Below are positions 44,317 to 53,500 of a stretch of DNA of 64,000 nucleotides, in pieces (position 1 is the stretch's first letter; every line of letters starts with the position of its first letter). Position numbers and translations under genes: made by a program. Below the pieces are notes generated by a model. That model worked only from the letters and a program-made list of their open reading frames with translations, was not told the origin of the DNA and made no database searches. Source of the DNA: Sphingomonas sp. Y38-1Y (lineage in GTDB: Bacteria > Pseudomonadota > Alphaproteobacteria > Sphingomonadales > Sphingomonadaceae); the NCBI RefSeq assembly GCF_032391395.1, contig NZ_CP135916.1, forward strand, positions 1,984,001 to 2,048,000. The letters are read 5' to 3'.

Positions 44317-44495
44317 TCGACGACAGTCAGCTTCGGGCCGGCGTTGCTGCGCGCGGCGTCGACCATCGCGGTGATCTCGCGCTTCACGCTGTCCATACGG
44401 TCGGGCGTGGGATCCGCCCAGGCGGTGAGGAGGCCGGCTAGCGTCGCGGCGGCGACGGCAAGCGCCAGGCGTCCGGTGCGGCGGTTCTCGCGCAT
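44271..44495 (-). CDS. Small exported or membrane-anchored protein of unknown function
   Basis: 74 residues: a charged start (MRENRRTGR), one hydrophobic segment (LALAVAAATLAGLLTAWA) that is a signal anchor or signal peptide, and a short polar tail of about 45 residues. AGGGAGAGAG precedes the ATG, supporting translation. Its last 46 bases overlap the pit 3' end on the opposite strand. No family recognised; it could be a spurious call, but the ribosome-binding site and signal-like segment favour a real gene. Confidence 0.5.
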   Translation of the reverse strand: MRENRRTGRLALAVAAATLAGLLTAWADPTPDRMDSVKREITAMVDAARSNAGPKLTVVDQALPVARTIVSKSQ

Positions 44496-44564
44496 CTTCT
44501 CTCTCCCTTACGCTGTCGTGGCGCCGGGCTAGAGCGGCTTTCCTGAGCCGTGGCTGAACGTGGA

Positions 44565-45104
44565 TCAGCCCTCGGCGCGAAGCAGGGTCAGCCGTGCCTT
44601 GCCGTGGTTGCGCGAGGTATCGACCGCAAAGCCCTTCACCTCGACCACCTCGTCCTTCGCGGTCTCAATGCTCACCCAGGTCGCCGGCCCCGCCCAGCCG
44701 AGCCGTGCCAGCCGGTCGAGCGCGACCATGCCGGCGCCGGTTCCATAGGGCGGATCCATCAGGATGACGTCGAGCGGCGTCGTCACCGGGCCGAGCGCCA
44801 GCACCGATTGCGCGCGCACGTCGAGCTTGCGGCCGAGCTTGGCGCCATTGGTCTTGAGCGCGTCGAGCGCAGCGCGATCCTGCTCGACGAACACGCAGCT
44901 TGCCGCGCCGCGCGAAAGTGCTTCGAGTCCCAATGCGCCCGAGCCGGCGAACAGGTCGGCGACCGCCAGCCCCTCGAAACTGCCGACCCGGCTGAGCAGC
45001 ATGGAGAACAGCGCCTCGCGAACGCGATCGGCAGTGGGGCGGGTGGCTTCACCCTTGGGCGCGACCAGCGGGCGGCCGCGATCGGTGCCGGCGATGATCC
45101 GCAT
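44565..45104 (-). CDS. rsmD: 16S rRNA (guanine966-N2)-methyltransferase RsmD
   Basis: A 179-residue Rossmann methyltransferase that makes m2G966 in 16S rRNA. The start MRIIAGTDRGRPLVAPKG, motif I DLFAGSGALG (50-59) and the catalytic DPPY (117-120) are diagnostic. The ATG at 45104 overlaps the last base of the rluB stop (TGATG), so the pair of ribosome-modifying enzymes is translationally coupled. Confidence 0.97.
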   Translation of the reverse strand: MRIIAGTDRGRPLVAPKGEATRPTADRVREALFSMLLSRVGSFEGLAVADLFAGSGALGLEALSRGAASCVFVEQDRAALDALKTNGAKLGRKLDVRAQSVLALGPVTTPLDVILMDPPYGTGAGMVALDRLARLGWAGPATWVSIETAKDEVVEVKGFAVDTSRNHGKARLTLLRAEG

Positions 45105-46438
45105 CAGCGCGGCCCCTTGCGCGGCCCGGAGGGTCGCGGCTTGCCGCCGGGGCGGGGCGAGCGGGTGCCGGTGGCCGGGCGATCGCCGCGGGTCGGCGCA
45201 GCGCGGTCATTCCGCTGCGGTCGGGCGGCGGCGCCGCGGGGATTGGCGGGACGCTCGGCCCGGGCGGCGCCTTCCGCGCGAGGCTTCAGCGTGCCGGGGG
45301 CGCGCTCGCCATCCGCGTTGCGGGCGGTCCGCTCGCCCGGGTTGCGCGGTCGTTCGGCACGCGGCTTCGGGTTGCCGAACTTGCTGTCGCTGGTCCGGCG
45401 CGGCTTGCCCCGAACGGGGCGCGCGGGCTCGGCCGTTTCGTTACTGGCCGGTCGGGCGCGAGGTGCGTTGCGGCCCGCTGGTGCCGCCCGGTCGGGAAGC
45501 CGGCGCCGGTCGGTTTCGAGGAACTCGGGCTGCTCGCGCTTGCGAACTGCGCCGGGTGCGCGGCGGGGGCGCTCGCCGACAGCGTCCCAACGCGGCGCGC
45601 GCTCGGGTGCCACTTCCTCGCGCTCGACCCTGACCGGGCGGGCGCGGGTCACCAGCGGCGTGTCGCTGCGCTTGTCGGCCGGCAGCTTGAGCTCGCGGCG
45701 GAACTGGATCAGGTCGTGCTGGCGAACCTCGTCGACCGCGCCGATCGGCATGTCCGCGAGCGGGATCGGCCCATAGCTGGTCCGGATCAGCCGGCTGACG
45801 CGCAGGCCGAGATGTTCGAGGACGCGGCGGACCTCCCGGTTCTTGCCTTCGGTCAGCGTCATTTCGACCCAGACATTGGCGCCGGTGCGACGTTCGAGAT
45901 TGGCGTCGATCGAGCCATAGCGCACGCCCTCGATCTCGATCCCCTCGATCAGATCCTCGAGCTGCGCCTGGCTGATCTCGCCGAACGCGCGCGCGCGATA
46001 GGTGCGCTTGACCTTCGTCGCCGGCAGTTCCAGCGCGCGCTTCAGTTCGCCGTCGGTGGTGAGGAGCAAGAGCCCTTCGGTGTTGAGGTCGAGGCGGCCG
46101 ACGGGGACGACGCGTGGCATGTCCCGCGGCAGCATGTCGTAGATCGTCTTGCGCCCGCTGAAGTCGCGTTCGGCGGTGAGCACGCCGGCGGGCTTGTGGA
46201 AGCGGAACAGGCGCGCCGGCTCTGGCGCGGCGACCGGCTGGCCATCGACGGTGATGCCGCGCAGGTCGGCGAGGATCGTCGCGGGCGTTTCGATCGCGAC
46301 GCCGTTCAGGGCGATGCGGCGATCCTCGATCATCCGTTCGATCTCTCGCCGCGACGCGATTCCGGCACGGGCGAGCAGCTTTGCGATGCGATGCGTTTCG
46401 GTGGGCTTGGACACGGGGTCGGCTGATAGTGCAACCAT
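45104..46438 (-). CDS. rluB: 23S rRNA pseudouridine synthase RluB with long basic tail
   Basis: 444 residues. An S4 RNA-binding domain (about 15-65, IAKLLARAGIASRREIERM) precedes the RluB/RluF/RsuA catalytic domain. The catalytic Asp117 lies in GRLDLNTEGLLLL, and VTLTEGKNREVRRVLE-type stretches follow. From about residue 255 a 190-residue low-complexity tail rich in Arg, Pro, Ala and Gly follows, much longer than in E. coli RluB. ATG 46438 is chosen because it begins the family N-terminus; the longer frame reaches into the divergent response-regulator promoter. It is coupled to rsmD. Confidence 0.93.
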   Translation of the reverse strand: MVALSADPVSKPTETHRIAKLLARAGIASRREIERMIEDRRIALNGVAIETPATILADLRGITVDGQPVAAPEPARLFRFHKPAGVLTAERDFSGRKTIYDMLPRDMPRVVPVGRLDLNTEGLLLLTTDGELKRALELPATKVKRTYRARAFGEISQAQLEDLIEGIEIEGVRYGSIDANLERRTGANVWVEMTLTEGKNREVRRVLEHLGLRVSRLIRTSYGPIPLADMPIGAVDEVRQHDLIQFRRELKLPADKRSDTPLVTRARPVRVEREEVAPERAPRWDAVGERPRRAPGAVRKREQPEFLETDRRRLPDRAAPAGRNAPRARPASNETAEPARPVRGKPRRTSDSKFGNPKPRAERPRNPGERTARNADGERAPGTLKPRAEGAARAERPANPRGAAARPQRNDRAAPTRGDRPATGTRSPRPGGKPRPSGPRKGPR

Positions 46439-46544
46439 CGCCCGTCCGCAAAAAATTCTCGCGCCGGGATCGACCGGCGGTCCTAGGATGTTCTGCGGAC
46501 AGGGGGCTTGAGGCCCGAGTCGCGTCAGGGAATTCGCCAGGGCC

Positions 46545-46976
46545 ATGTTGTTCGGACGCAAAAAGCGGCGCATCGCACGGATCCTCATCGTCGAGGATGA
46601 GCCGCTGGTCGCGTTCGACACGGAGCATTACCTCAGCGAAGCCGGATTCGAGGTGGTCGCGACGCTGGACCGCGTGGCCGATGCGGCGATGATCCTGGCG
46701 AGCGAGGCGGAGATCGACCTGGTGCTCGTCGACCTCAACCTGGCCGACGGCAGCGGTATCGCGGTGGCGGAGGCGGCCGGATCGCGCGGCGCGCTGGTGC
46801 TGTTTGTCACCGGCAATTGCCCGGGCGAGGCGCGGTCGCTGGCGGCAGGCTGCCTCGCCAAGCCCTATCCGCAGCGCGACCTTCTCACCGCGATCGATGC
46901 GGTCGAGAAGACGCTCGATGGCAAGGCGCCGAAGCGTTTGCCGCAGAGCTTCAGCCTGTTCCAGCAGGCGGCTTAG
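46545..46976 (+). CDS. Single-domain response regulator
   Basis: A 143-residue CheY-like receiver without an output domain. The acidic pocket ILIVEDEPL, the phospho-acceptor Asp63 (LVLVDLNLADGSG), the switch Thr89 (LVLFVTGN) and Lys106 (CLAKPY) are all present. Stand-alone receivers in sphingomonads often work in the general stress phosphorelay, but the FATGUY-type motif of that group is not matched exactly. No kinase gene is adjacent. It is divergent from rluB. Confidence 0.92.
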   Translation: MLFGRKKRRIARILIVEDEPLVAFDTEHYLSEAGFEVVATLDRVADAAMILASEAEIDLVLVDLNLADGSGIAVAEAAGSRGALVLFVTGNCPGEARSLAAGCLAKPYPQRDLLTAIDAVEKTLDGKAPKRLPQSFSLFQQAA

Positions 46977-47037
46977 GCCGACGCGTTCCCGCGCAGGCGG
47001 GAGACTAGGGCCGGAGGCGCGACGATTTTCCCATCAT

Positions 47038-47142
47038 GGTTCCCCGGCGAGGGCCGGGGTCCAGTTGGGAAGGCCCTCGTTGGAGGGCGCTGTGCTCACC
47101 ATCAGCGTCCCCCAACTGGACCCCGGCCTTCGCCGGGGAACC
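47038..47142. repeat. Inverted repeat (family C), copy 2
   Basis: The left arm GGTTCCCCGGCGAGGGCCGG... (47038-47069) and the right arm (47111-47142) are reverse complements with one mismatch over about 32 bases. It lies between the response regulator and argJ stops (convergent genes). Confidence 0.85.
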
Positions 47143-47157
47143 AAGGGTAAATCGCCC

Positions 47158-48222
47158 TCAGGACCGATAATCGGCGTTGATGGCGATGTAGCCGTGGGTC
47201 AGGTCGCAGGTCCAAACCGTCGCGCGGCCCTCGCCGAGCTTCAGGTCCACCGCAATGTCGATCTCGTCGCCGCGCAGATGGGCGGCGACCGGTGCCTCGT
47301 CATAGCCCTCGACGACCAGGCCCTCGCGCGCGACCTCGATTCCGCCGAACGCGATCGAGAGCTTGTCGCGCTCAGCGGGTTCACCGGCCTTGCCGACCGC
47401 CATGACGACACGGCCCCAATTGGCGTCTTCGCCGGCGATCGCAGTCTTGACCAGGGGCGAGTTGGCGATGCTCATCGCGATCACGCGGGCGCTGCGATCG
47501 CTCTCGGCGCCGTCGACGTCGATGCGGATGAACTTCGATGCGCCCTCACCGTCGCGGACGACCAGGTGCGCGAGCTCGCGGCAGACCTCGGCGAGCGCCG
47601 CGCGGAACGCATCCGCGCCGACATCGTCCTCGCGGCTCAGCTCGCGATTGCCGGCCTTTCCGGTGGCAAAGGCGAGGACGGTGTCGCTGGTCGAGGTGTC
47701 GCCGTCGACGGTGATGCAGGAGAAGGTGGCCTCGTTCGCATCCTCCAGCGCCTTTTGCAGGAACGCTGGATCGACCGCCGCATCGGTGAAGACGAAGCCC
47801 AGCATCGTCGCCATGTCGGGGGCGATCATGCCCGATCCCTTGACGATCCCGCTGATCGTGACGGTGCGCCCATCGACGATCGCCGTCGCCGACGCGCCCT
47901 TGGCAAATGTGTCGGTGGTCGCGATCGCGTTGGCGGCGTCCTCCCACCCGGCGACAGACGCAGCGAGAGCGGCATCCAACCCCGCTTCCGCCTTGTCGAT
48001 GGGCAGCGGCACTCCGATCACGCCGGTGGAAGCCACAAAGACGTCGGACGGCTGGCAGGACAGCGCGCCCGCGACGCGCGCCGCGATCGCCTCCACCGCC
48101 GCGCGGCCGCGATTGCCGGTGAAGGCGTTGGCGTTGCCCGCATTGACGACGAGCGCGCGCGCGCGACCGAGCACCAGCGCCTTCCGGCACCATTCCACCT
48201 CCGGCGAGGGGCAGCGGTTCAT
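47158..48222 (-). pseudogene. argJ: ArgJ (ornithine acetyltransferase) lacking its N-terminus
   Basis: The remaining 354 or so residues match ArgJ well: VVNAGNANAFTGNRGR, the autocleavage and nucleophile site MIAPDMATMLGFVFTD with its Thr, EATFSCITVDGDTSTSDTV and the C-terminal THGYIAINADYRS. ArgJ normally has about 50-60 more residues before VEWCRKAL, including the GIRYKGRTDV-like part. Here the frame upstream of 48222 is unrelated, none of the three minus frames holds the missing piece, and the pdhA promoter region begins directly. The gene therefore looks cut at its 5' end. Whether the short product has activity is unclear. ArgJ normally recycles acetyl groups in arginine synthesis. Confidence 0.75.
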
Positions 48223-48296
48223 GGCCCATGGCCCTACGAACCCCCACCATCGTACGCAAGCAGACGGTTGCGGGGACACCCCGCGACGCTACGGCG

Positions 48297-48326
48297 TTGC
48301 ACCCGCTCGAAGGTTGCGCCTATAGG
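48297..48326 (+). promoter_or_regulatory. Candidate promoter of pdhA
   Basis: TTGCAC (48297-48302) and TATAGG (48321-48326) are 18 bases apart. Transcription would begin about 40 bases before the pdhA GTG. It is the best sigma-70-like pair in the gap between argJ and pdhA. Confidence 0.35.
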
Positions 48327-48370
48327 CCTGCCCAAGCTTGTAGCTCCCCAAGGAACGAGGTTTCATCATC

Positions 48371-49420
48371 GTGGCCAAGTCACCGGCGCGCGGCGCCCAG
48401 AGCGATCCCCAGATTACCAATCGTGAGCGCCCCGCCGAGCCCCAGCGCTACGAAGCCTCGAAGGAGGAGCTGCTCGACTTCTACAAGCAGATGCTGCTGA
48501 TCCGCCGCTTCGAGGAGAAGGCGGGACAGCTCTACGGCCTCGGCCTGATCGGCGGCTTCTGTCACCTCTATATCGGCCAGGAAGCGGTCGCGGTCGGGCT
48601 CCAGTCGGCGCTGGAGGTCGGCAAGGATTCGGTCATCACCGGATATCGCGACCACGGCCACATGCTCGCCTACGGCATCGATCCCAAGGTCATCATGGCC
48701 GAGCTGACCGGCCGCGCCGCCGGCATCAGCAAGGGCAAGGGCGGGTCGATGCACATGTTCTCGACCGAGCACCGCTTCTATGGCGGCCACGGCATCGTCG
48801 GCGCGCAGGTGTCGCTGGGCGCAGGCCTCGCGTTCAAGCACAAGTACGCCGAGGATGGCGGCGTCTGCATGGCCTATTTCGGCGACGGCGCGGCCAATCA
48901 GGGCCAGGTGTACGAAGCCTTCAACATGGCCGAGCTCTGGAAGCTGCCGATCATCTTCGTGATCGAGAACAACCAGTATGCCATGGGCACGTCGGTCAAC
49001 CGCGCGTCGTCCGAGGACCAGCTCTACAAGCGTGGCGAGAGCTTCCGCATCCCCGGCATCCAGGTCGATGGCATGGACGTGCTCGCCTGCCGCGGTGCGG
49101 CGGAGGAAGCGCTTGCCTGGGTGCGCGGCGGCAAGGGGCCGATCATCCTCGAGATGAAGACCTATCGCTATCGCGGCCACTCGATGTCGGACCCCGCCAA
49201 ATATCGCAGCCGCGACGAGGTGCAGTCGGTCCGCGACAAGTCCGACCCGATCGAGGCGGCGAAGCGCGAGCTGGAGAAGCTGGGCGTGACCGAAGCGGAC
49301 CTGAAGCCGCTGGAGCAGGAAATCCGCAAGGTGGTCGGCGAAGCCGCCGACTTTGCCGAGAACGCACCCGAGCCCGAGACGGGCGAGCTGTACACCGAAG
49401 TGCTGGTGGAGACGTACTGA
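48371..49420 (+). CDS. pdhA: Pyruvate dehydrogenase E1 component, alpha subunit
   Basis: 349 residues. The ThDP-binding motif [17 protein letters not shown]...NN is complete, and the phosphorylation-loop-like stretch [19 protein letters not shown] is conserved. [14 protein letters not shown] and [10 protein letters not shown] are also typical of the alpha2beta2 type E1. It decarboxylates pyruvate and passes the acetyl group to lipoyl E2. The start is GTG 48371 with AAGGAACGAGG about 12 bases upstream. pdhB follows immediately. Confidence 0.97.
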   Translation: MAKSPARGAQSDPQITNRERPAEPQRYEASKEELLDFYKQMLLIRRFEEKAGQLYGLGLIGGFCHLYIGQEAVAVGLQSALEVGKDSVITGYRDHGHMLAYGIDPKVIMAELTGRAAGISKGKGGSMHMFSTEHRFYGGHGIVGAQVSLGAGLAFKHKYAEDGGVCMAYFGDGAANQGQVYEAFNMAELWKLPIIFVIENNQYAMGTSVNRASSEDQLYKRGESFRIPGIQVDGMDVLACRGAAEEALAWVRGGKGPIILEMKTYRYRGHSMSDPAKYRSRDEVQSVRDKSDPIEAAKRELEKLGVTEADLKPLEQEIRKVVGEAADFAENAPEPETGELYTEVLVETY

Positions 49421-49421
49421 G

Positions 49422-50870
49422 ATGGCGATCGAACTGAAGATGCCGGCACTGTCGCCCACGATGGAAGAGGGCACGCTGGCCAAGTGGCTGGTGAAGGAAG
49501 GCGACACCGTCAAGGCCGGCGACATCATGGCCGAGATCGAGACCGACAAGGCGACGATGGAGTTCGAGGCCGTCGACGAGGGGACGATCGCCAAGATCAC
49601 CGTCGCCGAGGGCACCGACAATGTGAAGGTCGGCACGGTTATCGCGCTGCTCGCCGAAGAGGGTGAGGACGCCGGCAGCGTCGAGGCGCCCGCCGCTGCC
49701 GCGCCGGCCGAGACCAAGGACGACACCGCCAAGGCTGACGCGAAGGCGGACGAGGCCAAGAAGGACGACAAGGTCGAGGATTCGGCGCACCCGGCGCAGG
49801 AGAAGGTCGAGACCGGCGCCCGTCAGCTGTTCGACGCCGCCTCCAACGAGGGCGAGGCGCTGCCCGAGGTTCCGGAAGGGACCGAAATGGTCAAGCAGAC
49901 CGTCCGCGAGGCGCTTCGCGACGCGATGGCCGAAGAGATGCGCGCCGACGACCGCGTGTTCGTGATGGGCGAGGAAGTCGCCGAATATCAGGGCGCGTAC
50001 AAGGTCACGCAGGGCCTTCTGGAAGAGTTCGGTGCCAAGCGCGTCATCGACACGCCGATTACCGAATATGGCTTTGCCGGCATCGGCACGGGCGCGGCGA
50101 TGGGCGGCCTCCGTCCGATCGTCGAGTTCATGACGTTCAACTTCGCGATGCAGGCGATCGACCACATCATCAATTCGGCTGCGAAGACCAACTACATGTC
50201 GGGTGGCCAGATGCGCTGTCCGATCGTGTTCCGCGGTCCCAACGGCGCGGCCAGCCGCGTCGGCGCGCAGCACTCGCAGAACTACGGCCCGTGGTACGCC
50301 AGCGTCCCCGGCCTGATCGTCATCGCGCCGTATGACGCGGCCGATGCCAAGGGCCTTCTGAAGGCCGCGATCAAGAGCGAGGACCCGGTCGTGTTCCTCG
50401 AGAACGAGCTGATGTACGGTCGCAGCTTCGAGGTGCCGAAGCTCGACGACTTCGTCCTGCCGATCGGCAAGGCGCGGATCATGCGGCCGGGCAAGGACGT
50501 GACGCTGGTCAGCTATTCGATCGGCGTTGGCGTCAGCCTGGAAGCCGCCGAGAAGCTGGCGGCCGAAGGGATCGACGCGGAGGTCATCGACCTGCGCACG
50601 CTGCGCCCGCTCGATACGGCAACGGTGCTCAAGAGCCTGAAGAAGACCAATCGCATGGTGGTGGTCGAGGAAGGCTGGCCCACCTGTTCGATCGCCAGCG
50701 AAATCGTCGCGGTGGCGATGGAGCAGGGCTTCGACGACCTCGACGCGCCGGTGCTGCGCGTGACCAACGAGGACGTGCCGCTTCCCTATGCCGCAAACCT
50801 CGAAAAGCTGGCGCTGGTCGACGCCGCCAAGGTTATCGAGGCGGTGAAGAAGGTCACGTACAAGGGCTGA
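49422..50870 (+). CDS. pdhB: Pyruvate dehydrogenase E1 component, beta subunit, with N-terminal lipoyl domain
   Basis: 482 residues. Residues 1-80 are a lipoyl domain ([20 protein letters not shown]; lipoylated Lys43 in [13 protein letters not shown]). An Ala/Lys/Asp-rich linker (about 85-140) leads to the E1-beta transketolase-type domain with [39 protein letters not shown] and [15 protein letters not shown]. Lipoyl-bearing E1-beta is common in alphaproteobacteria. The ATG begins one base after the pdhA stop. E2 and E3 genes are not in the window. Confidence 0.97.
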   Translation: MAIELKMPALSPTMEEGTLAKWLVKEGDTVKAGDIMAEIETDKATMEFEAVDEGTIAKITVAEGTDNVKVGTVIALLAEEGEDAGSVEAPAAAAPAETKDDTAKADAKADEAKKDDKVEDSAHPAQEKVETGARQLFDAASNEGEALPEVPEGTEMVKQTVREALRDAMAEEMRADDRVFVMGEEVAEYQGAYKVTQGLLEEFGAKRVIDTPITEYGFAGIGTGAAMGGLRPIVEFMTFNFAMQAIDHIINSAAKTNYMSGGQMRCPIVFRGPNGAASRVGAQHSQNYGPWYASVPGLIVIAPYDAADAKGLLKAAIKSEDPVVFLENELMYGRSFEVPKLDDFVLPIGKARIMRPGKDVTLVSYSIGVGVSLEAAEKLAAEGIDAEVIDLRTLRPLDTATVLKSLKKTNRMVVVEEGWPTCSIASEIVAVAMEQGFDDLDAPVLRVTNEDVPLPYAANLEKLALVDAAKVIEAVKKVTYKG

Positions 50871-50896
50871 TCGGCCCAACCTCGGTAATCGAACCC

Positions 50897-50977
50897 GTCA
50901 CCCCGGACTTGATCCGGGGTCCCGCTTTCTGGCTACGGCTTTGAGTAAGCGGGACCCCGGCTCAAGGCCGGGGTGAC
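50897..50977. repeat. Inverted repeat (family E), copy 1, after pdhB
   Basis: GTCACCCCGGACTTGATCCG... (50897-50925) and its near-perfect reverse complement (50949-50977), with a 23-base loop. Each arm also contains the smaller palindrome CCCCGG...CCGGGG. It begins 27 bases after the pdhB stop and may stop or protect the pdh transcript. A second copy is at 58897-58982. Confidence 0.85.
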
Positions 50978-51009
50978 GTCGTTTTGGGAGGTCCGCGCGT
51001 CTCACTCCA

Positions 51010-51076
51010 CCGTTCGTGCTGAGCCTGTTGAAGCACGTGTTCCGGGCACGTCCTTCGACAAGCTCAGGACGAACGG
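51010..51076. repeat. Inverted repeat (family D), copy 2
   Basis: CCGTTCGTGCTGAGCCTGTT... (51010-51039) and its reverse complement (51047-51076), with a short loop. It follows the family E copy, so the gap between pdhB and the hydrolase stop carries two elements of different families. Confidence 0.85.
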
Positions 51077-51092
51077 TTTGGCTCGGTAAGCG

Positions 51093-52499
51093 TTAGGATC
51101 CCTTCGGCACTTCCGGCCCCATCGTCCGCCGCACGGGCGGCGCCACGACCGGCGCCGGCGGCGCGAGCGTCCCGCTCTTGCGGCGCACGCCGCTGAGTTC
51201 GGCCGGTGCTTCCTTCGCACCCCCGCCGACGCCGAGTGCCGAGCGGAGGCCGCCGCCGGGGAGCATGTCGAGCTTGAGGTCGTCAGACCTGTCGGGGCTC
51301 GACAGGAAGACCTGCGACTTCATGCACTGGCCGAGGTCGGGCCGCTCGTACCGCTCGCAATTCCACAGCGCCTTCTCGAACCCGCGAGCGCGGTCGCGGA
51401 GATAGCTGAACGCCATCCGCTCGGTCTGACGCGGATCGGCGGGGAGCGCGGCGGGCGTGTCGGCGCGGTCGGTCCACGCCATCAGCTTGCAATAAGGCCG
51501 GTCGCCGCAGACACGCGCGGCGAAGGCGGGATAATCGGCAGTGCCGAGCCGGGGGTCGAGTGTCACGAGGAAGCTGTTGGCATCGGCGGCGATCGGCGCC
51601 GGCATCGCCTCGGCCGGGATCGCCGCCGCCGCCAGCGTGCCCTCCGCCGGCGCGATCAGGTCGCCCGCGGCGCTGTGCGCGGGGGCGATGCCCTTCAGCT
51701 TGGCGACCAACGGCTCGGCGCCCGTATAGCGGCCGCGAAACGCAGGGGGCGTGCCCCACCAGCCGGTCCAGCGGAAGAACAGGTGCGTGTGCACCTCGCT
51801 GATCTTGTCGAGGCTCGCCGACCAGTAAGGGACCACCCAATCGGTGTGATAGTGAGTGGCGGTCCCCACCGCCTTCTCGACCGATCCCGCCAGCGCCGCC
51901 GCGGCGACCCCGCGCGCGCGATCCCAGGCGACTTGCGAGTATCGGCGGGCGAGCGCACCGTCGCAGGTGAAGGTGAACTGGCAACCGGTGCGCCGCTCCG
52001 CCCCCTGGAAGACGACGGCGCACACGCTCTTGGGAAAGGCGGGATGGCGGACGCGGTTGAGGATGACCTGGGCCACCGCCTTTTGCCCGACCGGATCGTC
52101 GCCCGCTTCGTAGAGGACGCCGGCGGTCAGGCAGTCGGTCGCCCGCGCGATGCTCGCCTCGTCGCCGGTGATCCGGAAGGGGCGCGCGGGAAGCAGCGGT
52201 GCGGTCGAGAACGGGATCGACGCGTTGTAGGCGCGGGCGTCGGCGGGATCGACCGCGACGAACACCGCGGGCTCGACCGGCGGCAGCTCGGCAGGCGGGA
52301 TGACGCGCTGGGCGGGACGCACCTTCGCGACCTTGCGCTCGACGGGCACGATGCGCGGCGCGTTGGCGACGATCAGCAGCGGCAGCAGGATCGCGGCGAG
52401 CGCCGTCACCAGGAGCACGATCGTGAGCGGCAGGCGGGCCGGTCCCTCGGGCAACAGGCGCCGCGTCACTGGCGGGGTGGGGGTAAGCATCTGGTTCAT
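51093..52499 (-). CDS. SleB-like cell-wall hydrolase with membrane anchor
   Basis: 468 residues. One transmembrane helix (about 23-47, LTIVLLVTALAAILLPLLIV) is followed by a Pro-rich linker and a Hydrolase_2/SleB domain (about 118-225). The likely catalytic Glu is in LTAGVLYEAGDDPVGQKAVA, with RTGCQFTFTCDG and ATHYHTDWVVPYW following. Such enzymes cleave peptidoglycan glycan strands. The C-terminal 230 residues hold a Cys-containing region (VCGDRPYCKLM, NCERYERPDLGQC) and a disordered tail. The substrate specificity is unproven. Confidence 0.88.
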   Translation of the reverse strand: MNQMLTPTPPVTRRLLPEGPARLPLTIVLLVTALAAILLPLLIVANAPRIVPVERKVAKVRPAQRVIPPAELPPVEPAVFVAVDPADARAYNASIPFSTAPLLPARPFRITGDEASIARATDCLTAGVLYEAGDDPVGQKAVAQVILNRVRHPAFPKSVCAVVFQGAERRTGCQFTFTCDGALARRYSQVAWDRARGVAAAALAGSVEKAVGTATHYHTDWVVPYWSASLDKISEVHTHLFFRWTGWWGTPPAFRGRYTGAEPLVAKLKGIAPAHSAAGDLIAPAEGTLAAAAIPAEAMPAPIAADANSFLVTLDPRLGTADYPAFAARVCGDRPYCKLMAWTDRADTPAALPADPRQTERMAFSYLRDRARGFEKALWNCERYERPDLGQCMKSQVFLSSPDRSDDLKLDMLPGGGLRSALGVGGGAKEAPAELSGVRRKSGTLAPPAPVVAPPVRRTMGPEVPKGS

Positions 52500-52514
52500 C
52501 GGCTCTAACGAACA

Positions 52515-52546
52515 AACGCCCCGTCCGCGCGAAGCGGCGGGGCGTT
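52515..52546 (-). terminator. Terminator of cysK
   Basis: AACGCCCCG pairs with CGGGGCGTT; an inner CCGC/GCGG extends it. Read on the minus strand it follows the cysK stop by about 33 bases and is followed by GTTTGTTCGTT. It also lies just before the cell-wall hydrolase gene. Confidence 0.7.
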
Positions 52547-52579
52547 AGCTCATTTGACCGAAAACGGCAAAAATCCGGT

Positions 52580-53500
52580 TTACTGTTCGGGCAGGAAATC
52601 CGGCACCGACAGATACCGCTCGCCGGTGTCGTAGTTGAAGCCGAGCACGCGGCTGCCCGCGGGCAGTTCGGGCAGCTTCTTGGCGATCGCCGCCAGCGTC
52701 GCGCCGGACGAGATGCCGACGAGCATGCCCTCTTCACTTGCCGAGCGGCGAGCCATGTCCTTGGCGGCGTCGGCGGACACCTGGATCACGCCGTCGATCG
52801 CCTGGGTGTGGAGGTTGGCGGGGACGAAGCCCGCGCCGATGCCCTGGATCGGGTGCGGGCCGGGCTGGCCGCCCGAGATCACCGGCGAGAGCTCGGGCTC
52901 GACCGCATAGACCTTGAGGTCGGGCCAGGCCTTCTTCAATTCCTCGGCAACGCCGGTGATGTGGCCGCCGGTGCCGACGCCGGTGATGATCGCGTCGAGC
53001 GGCTCTTCACGGAAGTCGTTCAGGATCTCCTGCGCGGTCGTACGGACATGGACGTCGACATTGGCCGGGTTCTCGAACTGCTGCGGCATCCACGCGCCCG
53101 GCGTCGCCTCGACGATCTCGAGCGCGCGTTCGATCGCGCCCTTCATGCCCTTTTCGCGGGGCGTGAGATCGAAGGTCGCACCGTAAGCGAGCATCAGGCG
53201 GCGGCGCTCGATCGACATACTTTCCGGCATGACGAGGACGAGCTTGTAGCCCTTGACCGCCGCGACCATCGCCAGACCGACGCCGGTGTTGCCGCTGGTC
53301 GGCTCGACGATCGTGCCGCCGGGCTGGAGCTTGCCGTCGCGCTCGGCCGCCTCGATCATCGCCAGCGCGATGCGGTCCTTGATCGAGCCGCCGGGGTTCG
53401 ACCGCTCAGACTTGATCCACACCTCGGCCGTGCCGAACAGCCGCTGGACGCGGACATGGGGGGTGTTGCCGATGGTGGCCAGGATCGTCTCTGCCTTCAT
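52580..53500 (-). CDS. cysK: Cysteine synthase (O-acetylserine sulfhydrylase)
   Basis: A 306-residue fold-type II PLP enzyme that makes cysteine from O-acetylserine and sulfide. The PLP lysine is Lys41 in [25 protein letters not shown] is the substrate loop and [15 protein letters not shown] is the PLP phosphate loop. [12 protein letters not shown] completes the set. The start ATG 53500 overlaps the MFS transporter stop (ATGA), an unusual pairing. A hairpin terminator follows. Confidence 0.96.
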   Translation of the reverse strand: MKAETILATIGNTPHVRVQRLFGTAEVWIKSERSNPGGSIKDRIALAMIEAAERDGKLQPGGTIVEPTSGNTGVGLAMVAAVKGYKLVLVMPESMSIERRRLMLAYGATFDLTPREKGMKGAIERALEIVEATPGAWMPQQFENPANVDVHVRTTAQEILNDFREEPLDAIITGVGTGGHITGVAEELKKAWPDLKVYAVEPELSPVISGGQPGPHPIQGIGAGFVPANLHTQAIDGVIQVSADAAKDMARRSASEEGMLVGISSGATLAAIAKKLPELPAGSRVLGFNYDTGERYLSVPDFLPEQ

